In this document: piece by piece, positions 17,314 to 26,150 of the stretch | How positions within the stretch are numbered: the first letter of the stretch is position 1 | Layout of the letters: each line of letters opens with the position of its first letter | Source: Brucella anthropi_A | Lineage (GTDB): Bacteria > Pseudomonadota > Alphaproteobacteria > Rhizobiales > Rhizobiaceae | Direction of reading: 5' to 3' | NCBI RefSeq assembly: GCF_046630315.1 | Contig: NZ_LQBD01000002.1 | Location: 1-64,000 of the forward strand | DNA: 64,000 bases | Notes under the pieces: model-generated | Seen by the model: the letters and a program-made list of their open reading frames with translations, nothing else | Database searches by the model: none | Told to the model about the DNA's origin: nothing | Program-made: the position numbers and the translations under genes

Positions 17314-18729
17314 ATGCACGGTAGAAAAATAGCCCTGAGGGGCGTGCCGGATATTATTTCCTACATTGATGCGAATGACGGTATTCGAGGCCGCGCCGGT
17401 ATTATCTGGTGGCTGGCCCTCGGTGGCCTGTTCCTTGATGCCTTTGCCAATTCGGCGCTGAGCGCCGGGCTTGGACCGATGACACGCGATCTGGGGCTGG
17501 ATGCGGCGCAGGTGGCGCTGATGACATCCTTCGCCTCGTGGGTATCGATCGCCTTCAATCCAATCGGCGGCTGGATCGCCGACCGCTGGGGCCGTATGCG
17601 CCCGCTGATCTTCGCAAAGTTCATCGCGCTCATCGGCGCGGTGCTGGTGATGACGGCCCATTCTTATGAAGTCATCCTCATGGGGCGCTTCTTCGTGGGG
17701 GCCGCCTACGGTATCGACTTTGCCATCGCCATGGCCGTGCTTGCCGAGTTCACACCGGCGCGCCTGCGCAGTCGTCTCAACACCTGGCAGGGCATCTGGT
17801 ACACGGCCGTTTGCACCAATGTGCTTCTGGCCATGCTGTTCTACAGCTGGGACGTGGGCGACTCGATCTGGCGCTATTCGGTCGGGGCAACCGGTGTATT
17901 TGCCTTCGCGATCATGGTGGCGCAGATGGTGTTCATGGTCGAAAGCCCGATCTGGCTTGCCCGCAAGGAAAGGCTGGAAGAGGCCGCCCGTGCGATGAGC
18001 CGTATCTATCGTCGCGATTTCGTTGCCGCTTTGCCGGAAGATCGTTTGCCGGTTCTCAATCAGGCCCGCCGCGGCATTGCCAATGTCGCCCTGATTTTCC
18101 GCGGCATCTATCTGCCGCGCACCATTCTGGCCGCGACCGTCCAGATCGGGCAGTCGATCCAGTATTTTGCGGTGGGTTGGTATCTGCCGCTTATCAGCGC
18201 GGCGCTCTTCGGCAAGGATTTCCTCTATGCCATGATGGGCACGCTGGTATTCAACGTCTTCGGTATTGTCGGCGGCTTTTCTTCGCCGGTCATCGGACGT
18301 GTGCTCGGCCTGCGCAAGGCTTCGGCAATCGGCTTTGGCGCGGTCTTTGTCATGCTGGTCATCATGGGTCTGTTCCATGACACCATGCCGACCTGGCTCG
18401 CGGTGATCGTGCCGTCGTTGTTCATCCTGTTCCATTCCGGTGGTCCGGGTGCAAACGGCAAGAGCCTGTCGTCGCTCTCGTTCCGCAGCGAGCTGCGTGC
18501 AGGCGCAAACGGCATCATTGGCGCGCTCGGCGCCATGGGGGCGGCGCTTGGCCTTCTGGTTTTCCCGCTCTTCCGCGAGAACTACGGCCTTGGCCCGACA
18601 TTCCTGATCCTGTCGGTCGTTCCGCTGATTGCCTGCATCATCTGCTCGATCATCCAATGGGACCCGACCCGTACCAAGGTCAGCCCGGATGACGAGCCGA
18701 ATGCGCCGCAGTTCGAAGGCGACCGATAA
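17314..18729 (+). CDS. MFS transporter, sugar/polyol porter type
   Basis: A 471-residue permease with about 12 hydrophobic segments. The loop 2-3 signature is GGWIADRWGRMRP (near residue 88), and the central cytoplasmic loop carries ESPIWLARKERLEEA, the sugar-porter-like PESPRWL motif. The ATG follows GGGAGGA. It is the first gene of an operon with a glycerol-kinase-like enzyme, a GlpD-type dehydrogenase, an FAD oxidase and a GlpP-type antiterminator. It therefore probably imports the polyol or glycerol derivative these enzymes use, in place of a GlpF channel. Confidence 0.88.
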   Translation: MHGRKIALRGVPDIISYIDANDGIRGRAGIIWWLALGGLFLDAFANSALSAGLGPMTRDLGLDAAQVALMTSFASWVSIAFNPIGGWIADRWGRMRPLIFAKFIALIGAVLVMTAHSYEVILMGRFFVGAAYGIDFAIAMAVLAEFTPARLRSRLNTWQGIWYTAVCTNVLLAMLFYSWDVGDSIWRYSVGATGVFAFAIMVAQMVFMVESPIWLARKERLEEAARAMSRIYRRDFVAALPEDRLPVLNQARRGIANVALIFRGIYLPRTILAATVQIGQSIQYFAVGWYLPLISAALFGKDFLYAMMGTLVFNVFGIVGGFSSPVIGRVLGLRKASAIGFGAVFVMLVIMGLFHDTMPTWLAVIVPSLFILFHSGGPGANGKSLSSLSFRSELRAGANGIIGALGAMGAALGLLVFPLFRENYGLGPTFLILSVVPLIACIICSIIQWDPTRTKVSPDDEPNAPQFEGDR

Positions 18730-18743
18730 TAACGGAGGATAAT

Positions 18744-20267
18744 GTGAACGGACGCAAACAGGCCATTCTGGCCATTGATGAAGGAACGTCCGGAACCAGG
18801 GCCGCGCTTGTCGCGGCCGACGGTTCGGTCTCCGCCGTCAATTACACGACGCTTGCCGTCTCTTCCCCTCGTCATAACGTGGTCGAACAGGATGCCGATG
18901 TTCTGTTGCAAAAGACCATCGAAGTGTGCGGCAAGACGATCGCCGCAGCGCGTGATGCTGGCGTGGAAATCGCTGCAATGGCAATCGCCACGCAACGTGC
19001 GACCGGTGTTTTGTGGGATACGGAAACTGGTCGGGCGCTGGTTCCGGCCATGGTCTGGCAGGATTCGCGCTATGCCGAAGAGTTGAAGCCGCTCGGGGCC
19101 ATATGGGACGCGAAACTTGTGCCGCTCGCAGGGCGTCCCGTTGGCGGACGAGCGATCTATCTGTGGGCGGCGCGCCATATGCAGGAAACGCCTGCTGTAC
19201 GCGAGGCATGGAAGGCAAAAAGGCTTGCCTTCGGTACCGTCGACACCTGGCTGCTGTGGAACCTGTCCGAAGAACGCAGAGCCGTCACCACGCCCACCAA
19301 TGCGACCTCTGCCGGTGCCTATATTCTCGGTGAGAACCGTTATTTCACCGACTGGGTCGAGGCACAGGATTTTCCGCTGGAGCTGTTGCCCGAGCTGAAA
19401 CAGGACGCCGATGACTTCGGTTATACGCGGCAGGACATTCTGGGTATCCACGTGCCGATCAAGGCGTCCTGCGGCGATCAGTTGGGCGGTCTGGTCGGTC
19501 TTGGCTGTCACGATGCGGGGCAGGCCATGTGCGTGCATGGCACGGGCAGCTTCGTCGATCTTGTGATCGGAAAGCAGACGCCGAAAAATCCCGGCCTCTA
19601 TGAAGCAACTTTCACCATGACGGCCTGGCGGAGCGAGAACATCTCGCATTTCGCGGTCGAGACCTATGCCGCCACAACGGGATCGGCGCTCAACTGGCTC
19701 TGCAATGAAATGCGCTGGTTTGAGAATGCCAGGGAGATCAGCGAACTGGCTGCGACAGTGCCGTCTTCCGATGGTCTTTTCTTCATGCCCACCCTGACGG
19801 GATTGCGCCAGCCGAACATCGTTCCGGATGGCCGGGCATCGCTAACCGGGCTTTCGATGGCACACAGCCGCGCGCATCTGGCCCATGCCATTCTGGAAGG
19901 CATTGCCCATTCGGTCGTTTCCTGTGCGGAGGCAAGTGCGGAAGTGGCGGGCGTTCCGGTTCGTGAAGTGGTGGCAGGCGGTGGGCTTTCCTCCAGCGAT
20001 ACGCTGCTGCAATTGCAGGCCGATCTCAGTGGTGTACCGGTGCGGCGCATGGCGGATCAGGATCGCGCCAGCCTGCGAGGCACCGCCTTTCTGGCAGGCA
20101 GCGATGGCTTGCTCTGGAGCAACCTTGCGGAAGCGCGCGCCACGCTGCCCGAAGGCCATCTTTTCATCCCCAAGACCAGCGAAGCGGAAAGACAGGACCG
20201 CAGAGCGCGATGGCACGCCCTCACGGATGAGGAAGTCGCACGCGTTCAGTCGGGTCATTATGAATAA
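18744..20267 (+). CDS. FGGY-family carbohydrate kinase, glycerol-kinase-like
   Basis: A 507-residue kinase of the FGGY family, close to glycerol kinase in layout. The phosphate-binding start is AIDEGTSGTRAAL, then GTVDTWLLWNLS (near residue 165), the catalytic Asp in SCGDQLGGL (near 245), VHGTGSFVD, and the C-terminal adenosine motif GGGLSSSDTLLQLQAD. Glycerol kinase has SGDQ where this has CGDQ, so the acceptor may be a related polyol. It starts with GTG after GGAGG, 14 bp behind the MFS gene. The product would be a polyol phosphate for the GlpD-type enzyme next to it. Confidence 0.9.
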   Translation: MNGRKQAILAIDEGTSGTRAALVAADGSVSAVNYTTLAVSSPRHNVVEQDADVLLQKTIEVCGKTIAAARDAGVEIAAMAIATQRATGVLWDTETGRALVPAMVWQDSRYAEELKPLGAIWDAKLVPLAGRPVGGRAIYLWAARHMQETPAVREAWKAKRLAFGTVDTWLLWNLSEERRAVTTPTNATSAGAYILGENRYFTDWVEAQDFPLELLPELKQDADDFGYTRQDILGIHVPIKASCGDQLGGLVGLGCHDAGQAMCVHGTGSFVDLVIGKQTPKNPGLYEATFTMTAWRSENISHFAVETYAATTGSALNWLCNEMRWFENAREISELAATVPSSDGLFFMPTLTGLRQPNIVPDGRASLTGLSMAHSRAHLAHAILEGIAHSVVSCAEASAEVAGVPVREVVAGGGLSSSDTLLQLQADLSGVPVRRMADQDRASLRGTAFLAGSDGLLWSNLAEARATLPEGHLFIPKTSEAERQDRRARWHALTDEEVARVQSGHYE

Positions 20268-20279
20268 ACAGGAGTTGAA

Positions 20280-21959
20280 ATGCTGAATCTGCGCTCCCGG
20301 CGCGCGGACAAGGATCGCGCCCGGATGATCCGCACCGAGCCGCTGCGGCTGAACCGCTCGGAACAGGAAGACCGTCTTGCCACTGAAACCTACGATATTC
20401 TGATCGTTGGCGGCGGCGTGACAGGTGCTTACTGCGCCTTTGACGCCAGTTTGCGCGGCTTTCGTGTTGCGCTGGTCGAGAAGGATGATTTTGCATCCGG
20501 CACATCATCGAAATCCTCCAAGATGGTGCATGGCGGCCTGCGCTATATTGAGCAGGGCAATCTTGGCCTGGTTCGTCATTCCCTGCTGGAGCGCCAGCGC
20601 CTGCGCCGCAATGCCAGCCATCTGGTGCAGCGCCTGCCGTTTCTCTTTCCCATTCTGGAACGGGATGGCGTGTTCGATGCGCGCTTTGCCAAGGCGTTTG
20701 AAGGCCTGCTCTGGACCTATGACCTGGCTGGCGGCTGGCGCGAAGGCATCCTGCATCAGAAACTGACTGCGGCGGAAGTGCTGGCGCATTGCCCGACATT
20801 CAAGGACGAATATCTGCGCGGCGGCCTCATGTATTTCGACGCTCGCGTCGACGATGCACGCCTGACGCTGGCGCTTGCCCGCTCTGCCGGTTTTTACGGG
20901 GCAACGGTCCTCAACCATTCGAAGGTCGCCGAGATTACCCGCAGCTCGGGCCGGGTGGATGGTGCTATCGTTCACACCGTCGAGGGTCGGGAAATCCGGG
21001 TGCGCGCCAAGACCGTCATCATGGCGACAGGCGTATGGCTGCGTGACTGGATGGGACTCGGCAAGGATGGCGAAAAGCCGTTGCATGTGCGTCCCGCCAA
21101 GGGAGTTCACGTGGCGATCCCCTGGTTGAAAATCCGCAACGACTGCACCGTGACTGTGCCGGTGCCGGGGCGCAGCCGCCGCGCAACCATCACGCGCTGG
21201 GGCAATGTCTCCTATCTCGGCACGACCGACGAGGATTATCAGGGCGATCTGGATGATGTGCATTGCACGCGCCGCGAGCTTGATTTTCTGATCGAGGGCG
21301 CATGCAGCGCGCTCAATATCGACCTGACGCCGGATGATGTCGTCGGCAGTATCGCCGGTTGCCGTCCGCTGGTTGCCGCTTCGTCAGGCGGAAGCACCAT
21401 GGATGTCAAGCGCGACCATTCCGTCCACGTTGCGCCGGATGGCCTTGTCACGATTGTCGGCGGCAAGCTGACGACCTCGCGCCACATGGCCGAACAGACG
21501 GTGGATGCCGCTGCAAAAGTTCTTGGCGATCGCCGTCGTTGCACGACGAAGAAGGCATATCTGCTGGGCGCTGCCGGATATGACGCGCAGGCAATCGTGG
21601 CCTCCGGTGGCATGGAAGCGCATCTGGGCGAACGTTATGGCACGGAAGCACGCTTCATCAGCGATCTGATGGCTGCCCGTCCCGAACTGGCCGAGCCCGT
21701 CGTGGAAGGACTGCCCTATACCGGCGGCGAAGTCGTCTATGCCGCCCGGCACGAGCTTGCCCGGACCATCGATGACGTGCTGTCGCGTCGTATGCGTGCC
21801 CGCCTGATGGCGCGCGATGCCTCCGCCCGCGCCGCTACAAAAGTCGGCGCCTTGCTGGGTGAGGAGCTTGGTCTCCCGCAGGCTGAAATCGACCGTCAGG
21901 TCGCGGCCTATGTGGCCGCGACCGAAAAAGAAAAATCCATTCTCACAGGAGCGAACTGA
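20280..21959 (+). CDS. FAD-dependent glycerol-3-phosphate dehydrogenase family protein (GlpD type)
   Basis: A 559-residue FAD enzyme. The dinucleotide-binding motif ILIVGGGVTGAYCA (near residue 40) is followed by FASGTSSKSSKMVHGGLRY, the strongly conserved GlpD stretch. The substrate-domain motif VRPAKGVHVAIPW lies near 275, and a C-terminal GlpD-like domain starts near 400. Such enzymes oxidise sn-glycerol 3-phosphate, or in some operons other polyol phosphates (EryB for erythritol), to a ketone and pass electrons to quinone at the inner membrane. Its partner kinase and antiterminator support glycerol-phosphate chemistry. It starts 12 bp after the kinase stop. Confidence 0.9.
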   Translation: MLNLRSRRADKDRARMIRTEPLRLNRSEQEDRLATETYDILIVGGGVTGAYCAFDASLRGFRVALVEKDDFASGTSSKSSKMVHGGLRYIEQGNLGLVRHSLLERQRLRRNASHLVQRLPFLFPILERDGVFDARFAKAFEGLLWTYDLAGGWREGILHQKLTAAEVLAHCPTFKDEYLRGGLMYFDARVDDARLTLALARSAGFYGATVLNHSKVAEITRSSGRVDGAIVHTVEGREIRVRAKTVIMATGVWLRDWMGLGKDGEKPLHVRPAKGVHVAIPWLKIRNDCTVTVPVPGRSRRATITRWGNVSYLGTTDEDYQGDLDDVHCTRRELDFLIEGACSALNIDLTPDDVVGSIAGCRPLVAASSGGSTMDVKRDHSVHVAPDGLVTIVGGKLTTSRHMAEQTVDAAAKVLGDRRRCTTKKAYLLGAAGYDAQAIVASGGMEAHLGERYGTEARFISDLMAARPELAEPVVEGLPYTGGEVVYAARHELARTIDDVLSRRMRARLMARDASARAATKVGALLGEELGLPQAEIDRQVAAYVAATEKEKSILTGAN

Positions 21960-21961
21960 AC

Positions 21962-23512
21962 ATGATCAGCAAGGAAGCCATCAAGCGCGGTTACAATCGC
22001 GGAAATTATGTCGTCGGCGCACCGACCCAGCCGCATTATGCCGGCAGCATCAATAAAATCGGCACCGAGGCCGATCTGGCTCAGAACGCCGTTGCCGTAG
22101 ACGCCGCTCTCGTTGAAAAGCTGCGGGGCGTTACAGACGAAGTTCTGACCGCGCGCGAAGATTTCGTCGTGAACACCCGCGACTGGTGGGCCCGCACGAT
22201 GGTTGCGGAAACCGGCGGAAAACCTGCAACTGTTGACGGCGTGTTTGTTCGCGTTTCGACGGTGGAGCAGGTTCAGGCCGTCATGCGCCTTGCGCATGAA
22301 GCAAAGGTACCGGTTACGGTTTCCGCCGGGCGCTCCAACGTTACGGGCGCGGCGCTGCCGCTGCGCGGCGGTATCGTGCTCGATGTCTGTAATCTCAACC
22401 GTTTTGTCAGCTTCGATGCGGACAGCCAGATCGTCGAAGTTGAAGCTGGCATGTTCGGCGATGTTTTCGAGGAAATGATCCAGCGCGACTTTGGCATGAC
22501 CATGGGGCACTGGCCGTCCTCGTTCGGTATCAGCACCGTGGGCGGTTGGATCGCGTGCCGCGGTGCGGGCCAGCTTTCCACGCGCTATGGCAAGATCGAG
22601 GACATGGTCTACGGCATGGAAGTCGTTCTGGCGGATGGTTCGCTGGTGACAGTTGGAAACTATGCCCGCGCAGCAATCGGGCCCGATTTGCAGCAGATAT
22701 TCATCGGTTCGGAAGGCACGCTCGGCATCATCGTGAAGGCGCGCCTGAAACTGCATCGCCTGCCGGACTATGCCCGCGCGATTGCCTATGGATTCAAGAG
22801 CTTCGGCATCGGTCTGGAAGCCTGCCGCCGCATCATGCAGGGCGGTGCCAATCCGGCAGCGCTACGTCTCTATGACGAGCTGGAAAGCGGCGTGCAGTTT
22901 GGCCTGCCGGAAAGCAACGTGCTGCTGATCGCCGATGAAGGCGCGAAGGAAATGGTCGATGCCGTTATGGCGATCAGCGAAAGGGTTTGCGCTGAACTGG
23001 GCGACAAGCTCGATGGCGACGCGATCTTCGAGAAGTGGCTCGATACGCGCTATCTGACCGGCAAGAGCGCCGAGGGCTTCAAGCGCAGCCCCGGCTTTGT
23101 TGCCGATACGCTGGAAATGACCGGATGCTGGCGCGATCTGCCTGCGATCTATGATGAAGTGGTCGCTGCCATCAACGCGGTGCCCGGCACGCTGGCGGGT
23201 TCGGCACACCAGTCGCATGCCTATGTCGACGGCGCCTGCCTTTATTTCTCGTTGCGTGGCGATGTGGACGTGGAAAAGCGTGCAGAATGGTATCGCGCTG
23301 CATGGGATGCTGCCAATGCCGTGCTAATCAAGTATGGTGCAGCATTGAGCCATCATCACGGCGTCGGACTGCTTCGCGCGCCTTACATGAAGGACGCTCT
23401 CGGATCGGCATTTCCGCTGCTGGAAACGGTGAAGAAGGCGCTCGACCCGGACAACCTGCTTAACCCCGGCAAGCTCGGACTTTCGCTCGACATGCCAAGA
23501 GACGGAAAATGA
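21962..23512 (+). CDS. FAD-binding oxidase (FAD_binding_4), alkyl-DHAP synthase/GlcD-like
   Basis: A 516-residue flavoprotein of the PCMH/VAO type. The FAD-binding segment is VTVSAGRSNVTGAALPLRGG (near residue 120), with a GWIACRGAGQLSTRYGKIEDMV stretch (near 200) and the C-terminal LDPDNLLNPGKLG that closes such folds. The His-rich end (LSHHHGVGLLRAPY) resembles alkyldihydroxyacetonephosphate synthases more than lactate oxidases. It starts 2 bp after the GlpD-type stop, so the two are tightly coupled. Its presence between GlpD and the antiterminator implies a second step on the same phosphorylated intermediate, but the reaction is not known. Confidence 0.85.
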   Translation: MISKEAIKRGYNRGNYVVGAPTQPHYAGSINKIGTEADLAQNAVAVDAALVEKLRGVTDEVLTAREDFVVNTRDWWARTMVAETGGKPATVDGVFVRVSTVEQVQAVMRLAHEAKVPVTVSAGRSNVTGAALPLRGGIVLDVCNLNRFVSFDADSQIVEVEAGMFGDVFEEMIQRDFGMTMGHWPSSFGISTVGGWIACRGAGQLSTRYGKIEDMVYGMEVVLADGSLVTVGNYARAAIGPDLQQIFIGSEGTLGIIVKARLKLHRLPDYARAIAYGFKSFGIGLEACRRIMQGGANPAALRLYDELESGVQFGLPESNVLLIADEGAKEMVDAVMAISERVCAELGDKLDGDAIFEKWLDTRYLTGKSAEGFKRSPGFVADTLEMTGCWRDLPAIYDEVVAAINAVPGTLAGSAHQSHAYVDGACLYFSLRGDVDVEKRAEWYRAAWDAANAVLIKYGAALSHHHGVGLLRAPYMKDALGSAFPLLETVKKALDPDNLLNPGKLGLSLDMPRDGK

Positions 23513-23516
23513 TGGA

Positions 23517-24122
23517 ATGACATTGGACAGGACGATCGGCGAGCGGCTTTTGCGGGCGCCAGTCATGGCGACGCTCTACGGCGTGGACAATCTTCAGGCA
23601 TTTCTGGACAGCAAGGCGGAAGTGGGCATCGTCGCCAACATCGCCTTGCGCCATGTGGCCGAGGTGCTGAAAGCGCTCAAGAAAAGCAACAAGCTGATTG
23701 TTCTGAACATCGACAGTTGCGAAGGCCTGTCGCAGGACAAGGGAGCCATCGAGTTCCTTGCCGAGATCGGTATTTCGGTGCTGCTGTCGACTCGCGTTCC
23801 AACAATCCAGAAGGCCGCGCAATGCGGCCTTCTGACTATGCAGAAGGTCTTTGTGACCGACCGCTCCACATGGCCCCGCAGTCTGAAGGCGATCTCGCAA
23901 AGTGCACCCAATCTGGTGCAGATCATGCCATCGCCCATGCTGGCCTATCTTTCAGTGGAGGACAAGCGCCGCCTGCCGCCCATCGTGGCTTCCGGCTTTA
24001 TCTGCAACGAAAGCGATGTCGGTGCTGCCATGGCACAGGGCGCAATCGCGGTTTCTTCAAGCAACAAATCGCTCTGGAACTATTCCGGCGCTTCGGCCCT
24101 GCGCGGGAAGGGGAAAGGCTAG
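23517..24122 (+). CDS. glpP: Glycerol-3-phosphate-responsive antiterminator, GlpP family
   Basis: A 201-residue protein. It shows the family's TIM-barrel-like pattern: IVLNIDSCEGLSQDKGAIEFLA (near residue 63), VLLSTRVPTIQKAAQCGLLT (near 90), QIMPSPM (near 140), IVASGFICNESDV (near 160), and the end AIAVSSSNKSLW. In Bacillus subtilis GlpP binds glpD leader RNA with glycerol 3-phosphate and prevents termination. Here it closes the operon, and the operon's own leader has switching hairpins, so autoregulation by antitermination is a reasonable proposal. It starts 4 bp after the flavoprotein stop. Confidence 0.85.
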   Translation: MTLDRTIGERLLRAPVMATLYGVDNLQAFLDSKAEVGIVANIALRHVAEVLKALKKSNKLIVLNIDSCEGLSQDKGAIEFLAEIGISVLLSTRVPTIQKAAQCGLLTMQKVFVTDRSTWPRSLKAISQSAPNLVQIMPSPMLAYLSVEDKRRLPPIVASGFICNESDVGAAMAQGAIAVSSSNKSLWNYSGASALRGKGKG

Positions 24123-24362
24123 ATCAGCCTGTTGCGAACTAATTTGTTGCACGACCTTGTTTTGAACAAGATGTGCACCTATATGGATGTCACAGGCATT
24201 GCTCAAGAGCGCTGGAACGCTTCTGTCGCTCGCAATAGCCTTCATCGCTTGATGCTTTTGACCACGGATGTACTGGCACTGGTAGGAAAGCGATGATGAG
24301 GAAGGTCGGTGCGTTTTCGCCCCGGCCTTTTTTGTTGTCTGCGATTCCCGAGAAAAAAGCCG
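24123..24362. other. Intergenic gap between glpP and glnII
   Basis: About 240 bases without a supported gene. A 24320-24340 GC/T-rich stretch (CCCCGGCCTTTTTTG) may serve as an extra terminator signal, but I see no matching stem. Nothing else stood out. Confidence 0.4.
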
Positions 24363-24396
24363 AACGGCCTGCCTGGAGGTTTCGGCAGGCCGTTTT
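24363..24396. terminator. Bidirectional terminator between glpP and glnII
   Basis: AACGGCCTGCC (24363-24373) pairs perfectly with GGCAGGCCGTT (24384-24394). A T-run follows on the plus strand and an A-run precedes it, giving a T-run on the minus strand. It serves both convergent units. Confidence 0.85.
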
Positions 24397-24404
24397 GTTA
24401 AAAA

Positions 24405-25445
24405 TCAGGCAGCGAGTGCTTCGTCTTCCGAGGTCGGGACTTCGGAAATGGTCTTCAGAACCTGCGAAGCAATCTGGTACGGGCAGCCCTGCGAGTTCGG
24501 GCGGCGATCTTCCAGATAACCGCGATAGCCATCCCTGACGAATGCATGTGGAACGCGGATCGAAGCGCCGCGGTCGGCAACGCCGTAGGAGAACTTGTTC
24601 CACGGTGCGGTTTCATGCTTGCCGGTCAGGCGCATGTGGTTGTCCGGGCCGTAAACGTCGATATGGTCCTGCAGGTTCTTGTCGAATTGCGCCATGAGCG
24701 CTTCGAAATAGTCCTTGCCGCCCACTTCGCGCATATATTTGGTCGAGAAGTTGCAATGCATGCCCGAGCCGTTCCAATCGGTGTCACCGAGCGGCTTGCA
24801 GTGGAATTCAATATCGATTTCGTACTGCTCGCAGAGACGAAGCAGGAGATAGCGGGCGATCCAGATCTGGTCGGCGGCGTTCTTGGAACCCTTGCCGAAA
24901 ATCTGGAATTCCCACTGGCCCTTGGCCACTTCCGCGTTGATGCCTTCATGATTGATGCCGGCATTGAGACAGAGATCAAGATGTTCCTCGACGATCCTGC
25001 GGGCGATGGAGCCGACATTCTTGTAGCCGACGCCGGTGTAATATGGACCCTGCGGGGCAGGGAAACCCTGTTCCGGGAAGCCGAGCGGACGGCCATCCTT
25101 GTAGAAGAAGTATTCCTGCTCGAAACCGAACCACGCATCGTCGTCTTCAAGGACGGTTGCGCGGCTGTTGGACGGATGCGGGGTGACGCCATCCGGCAGC
25201 ATGACTTCGCACATCACGAGAACGCCGTTCTTGCGCGCGGGATCGGGATAGATCGCGACCGGCTTCAATACGCAATCGGAGCTGCGGCCTTCGGCCTGCA
25301 TCGTCGATGAGCCGTCGAAGCCCCAGAGCGGCAGCTGCTCAAGTGTCGGGAAAGCATCGAATTCCTTGATCTGCGTCTTGCCACGCAGGTTCGCAGCTGG
25401 CTTGCATCCATCGAGCCAAATGTATTCGAGCTTGTACTTGGTCAT
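24405..25445 (-). CDS. glnII: Glutamine synthetase, eukaryotic-type (GSII)
   Basis: A 346-residue glutamine synthetase making glutamine from glutamate and ammonia with ATP. The length and start (MTKYKLEYIWLDG) mark the short GSII type of Hyphomicrobiales rather than the 470-residue GSI. Visible family motifs are WGFDGSSTMQAEG, FGFEQEYFF (metal-binding Glu), GINHEGINAEVAKGQWEFQI and GKHETAPWNKFSYG. The frame opens earlier, but ATG 25445 gives the standard N-terminus. A sigma-54 promoter lies about 80 bp upstream, so expression is probably NtrC-dependent under nitrogen limitation. Confidence 0.95.
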   Translation of the reverse strand: MTKYKLEYIWLDGCKPAANLRGKTQIKEFDAFPTLEQLPLWGFDGSSTMQAEGRSSDCVLKPVAIYPDPARKNGVLVMCEVMLPDGVTPHPSNSRATVLEDDDAWFGFEQEYFFYKDGRPLGFPEQGFPAPQGPYYTGVGYKNVGSIARRIVEEHLDLCLNAGINHEGINAEVAKGQWEFQIFGKGSKNAADQIWIARYLLLRLCEQYEIDIEFHCKPLGDTDWNGSGMHCNFSTKYMREVGGKDYFEALMAQFDKNLQDHIDVYGPDNHMRLTGKHETAPWNKFSYGVADRGASIRVPHAFVRDGYRGYLEDRRPNSQGCPYQIASQVLKTISEVPTSEDEALAA

Positions 25446-25525
25446 CGCTAGTCTCTCTGTCATCCTCGGTTGATCGTTCACCACAAGTCATGCGGTGTCG
25501 CGCGGCTCGGTGTTCGATTTAATAG

Positions 25526-25542
25526 AAGCAAGGATCGTGCCA
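25526..25542 (-). promoter_or_regulatory. Sigma-54 (RpoN) promoter of glnII
   Basis: On the minus strand the sequence reads TGGCACG-ATCC-TTGCTT, a near-perfect match to the -24/-12 consensus TGGCACG-N4-TTGC. It lies about 80-95 bp upstream of the glnII ATG. Enhancer sites for NtrC were sought farther upstream and none was obvious. Confidence 0.88.
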
Positions 25543-25844
25543 GTTTTGGAATTCCACACTTTTTCACGGCGATCTCGATGTTAGAAAGAACGCAGGCGGG
25601 CTTTGGAACCGGGATGGAAAGAGCATCTGCTCAAAAAACAGGCAATGGAGTAGAATTTCATCACGATAAAGGCTGCGTGCATGTTTTTCATCCCTTGAGC
25701 CTTGTGATGTGCTGCGGGTGCGGGGCGCTTGGAAATATGCAGGCCAGATAGATTCCACCTGTCGCCCGATGCTGCTATGGCGCGTTGGTCAATGGAAACA
25801 AGATTTCGCGAAAAGGGGGGCACTCCAGGGCTTTATGGTCCTGA

Positions 25845-25945
25845 AAAGCAAAAATCCCGGACAAAGCCGGGATTTTGTTGCCTGTACTTAACGGAAAACT
25901 GGAGCGGGCGAAGGGATTCGAACCCTCGACCCCAACCTTGGCAAG
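25845..25945. repeat. attL: left copy of the element's direct repeat (tRNA-Gly 3' fragment)
   Basis: The last 51 bp (25895-25945) are identical to 44696-44746. The 50 bp to the left match with three substitutions and one single-base indel. The block holds the 3' half of tRNA-Gly from the anticodon loop through CCA (minus strand) and the tRNA terminator (ATCCCGG/CCGGGAT hairpin). Sequence diverges abruptly after GGCAAG, so this is the old tRNA 3' end displaced by integration at the anticodon loop. Confidence 0.92.
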
Positions 25946-26150
25946 CAAGAAATTACACCGTTAAAGTATTAGAAGCGAATGTTACGGATTTCATTCCAGT
26001 GCGCAAGTGAGGCTGTTCTTTCTTGATTCGTCCGGGTGTCGGATTTCGGACGGAATGGTACGGAAATAAACTAATACGAACTGCGGCGAAGCGGCGAGAC
26101 GGTGACCACGTGGTGACCGCAATATTGTCCAGCCAGATTTGGAGCATAGT

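Noticed and set aside
25895..25945. A second tRNA-Gly gene at the left end of the element
   Set aside because: Only the 3' part from the anticodon loop onward is present; the 5' half is missing, so it is an att fragment.
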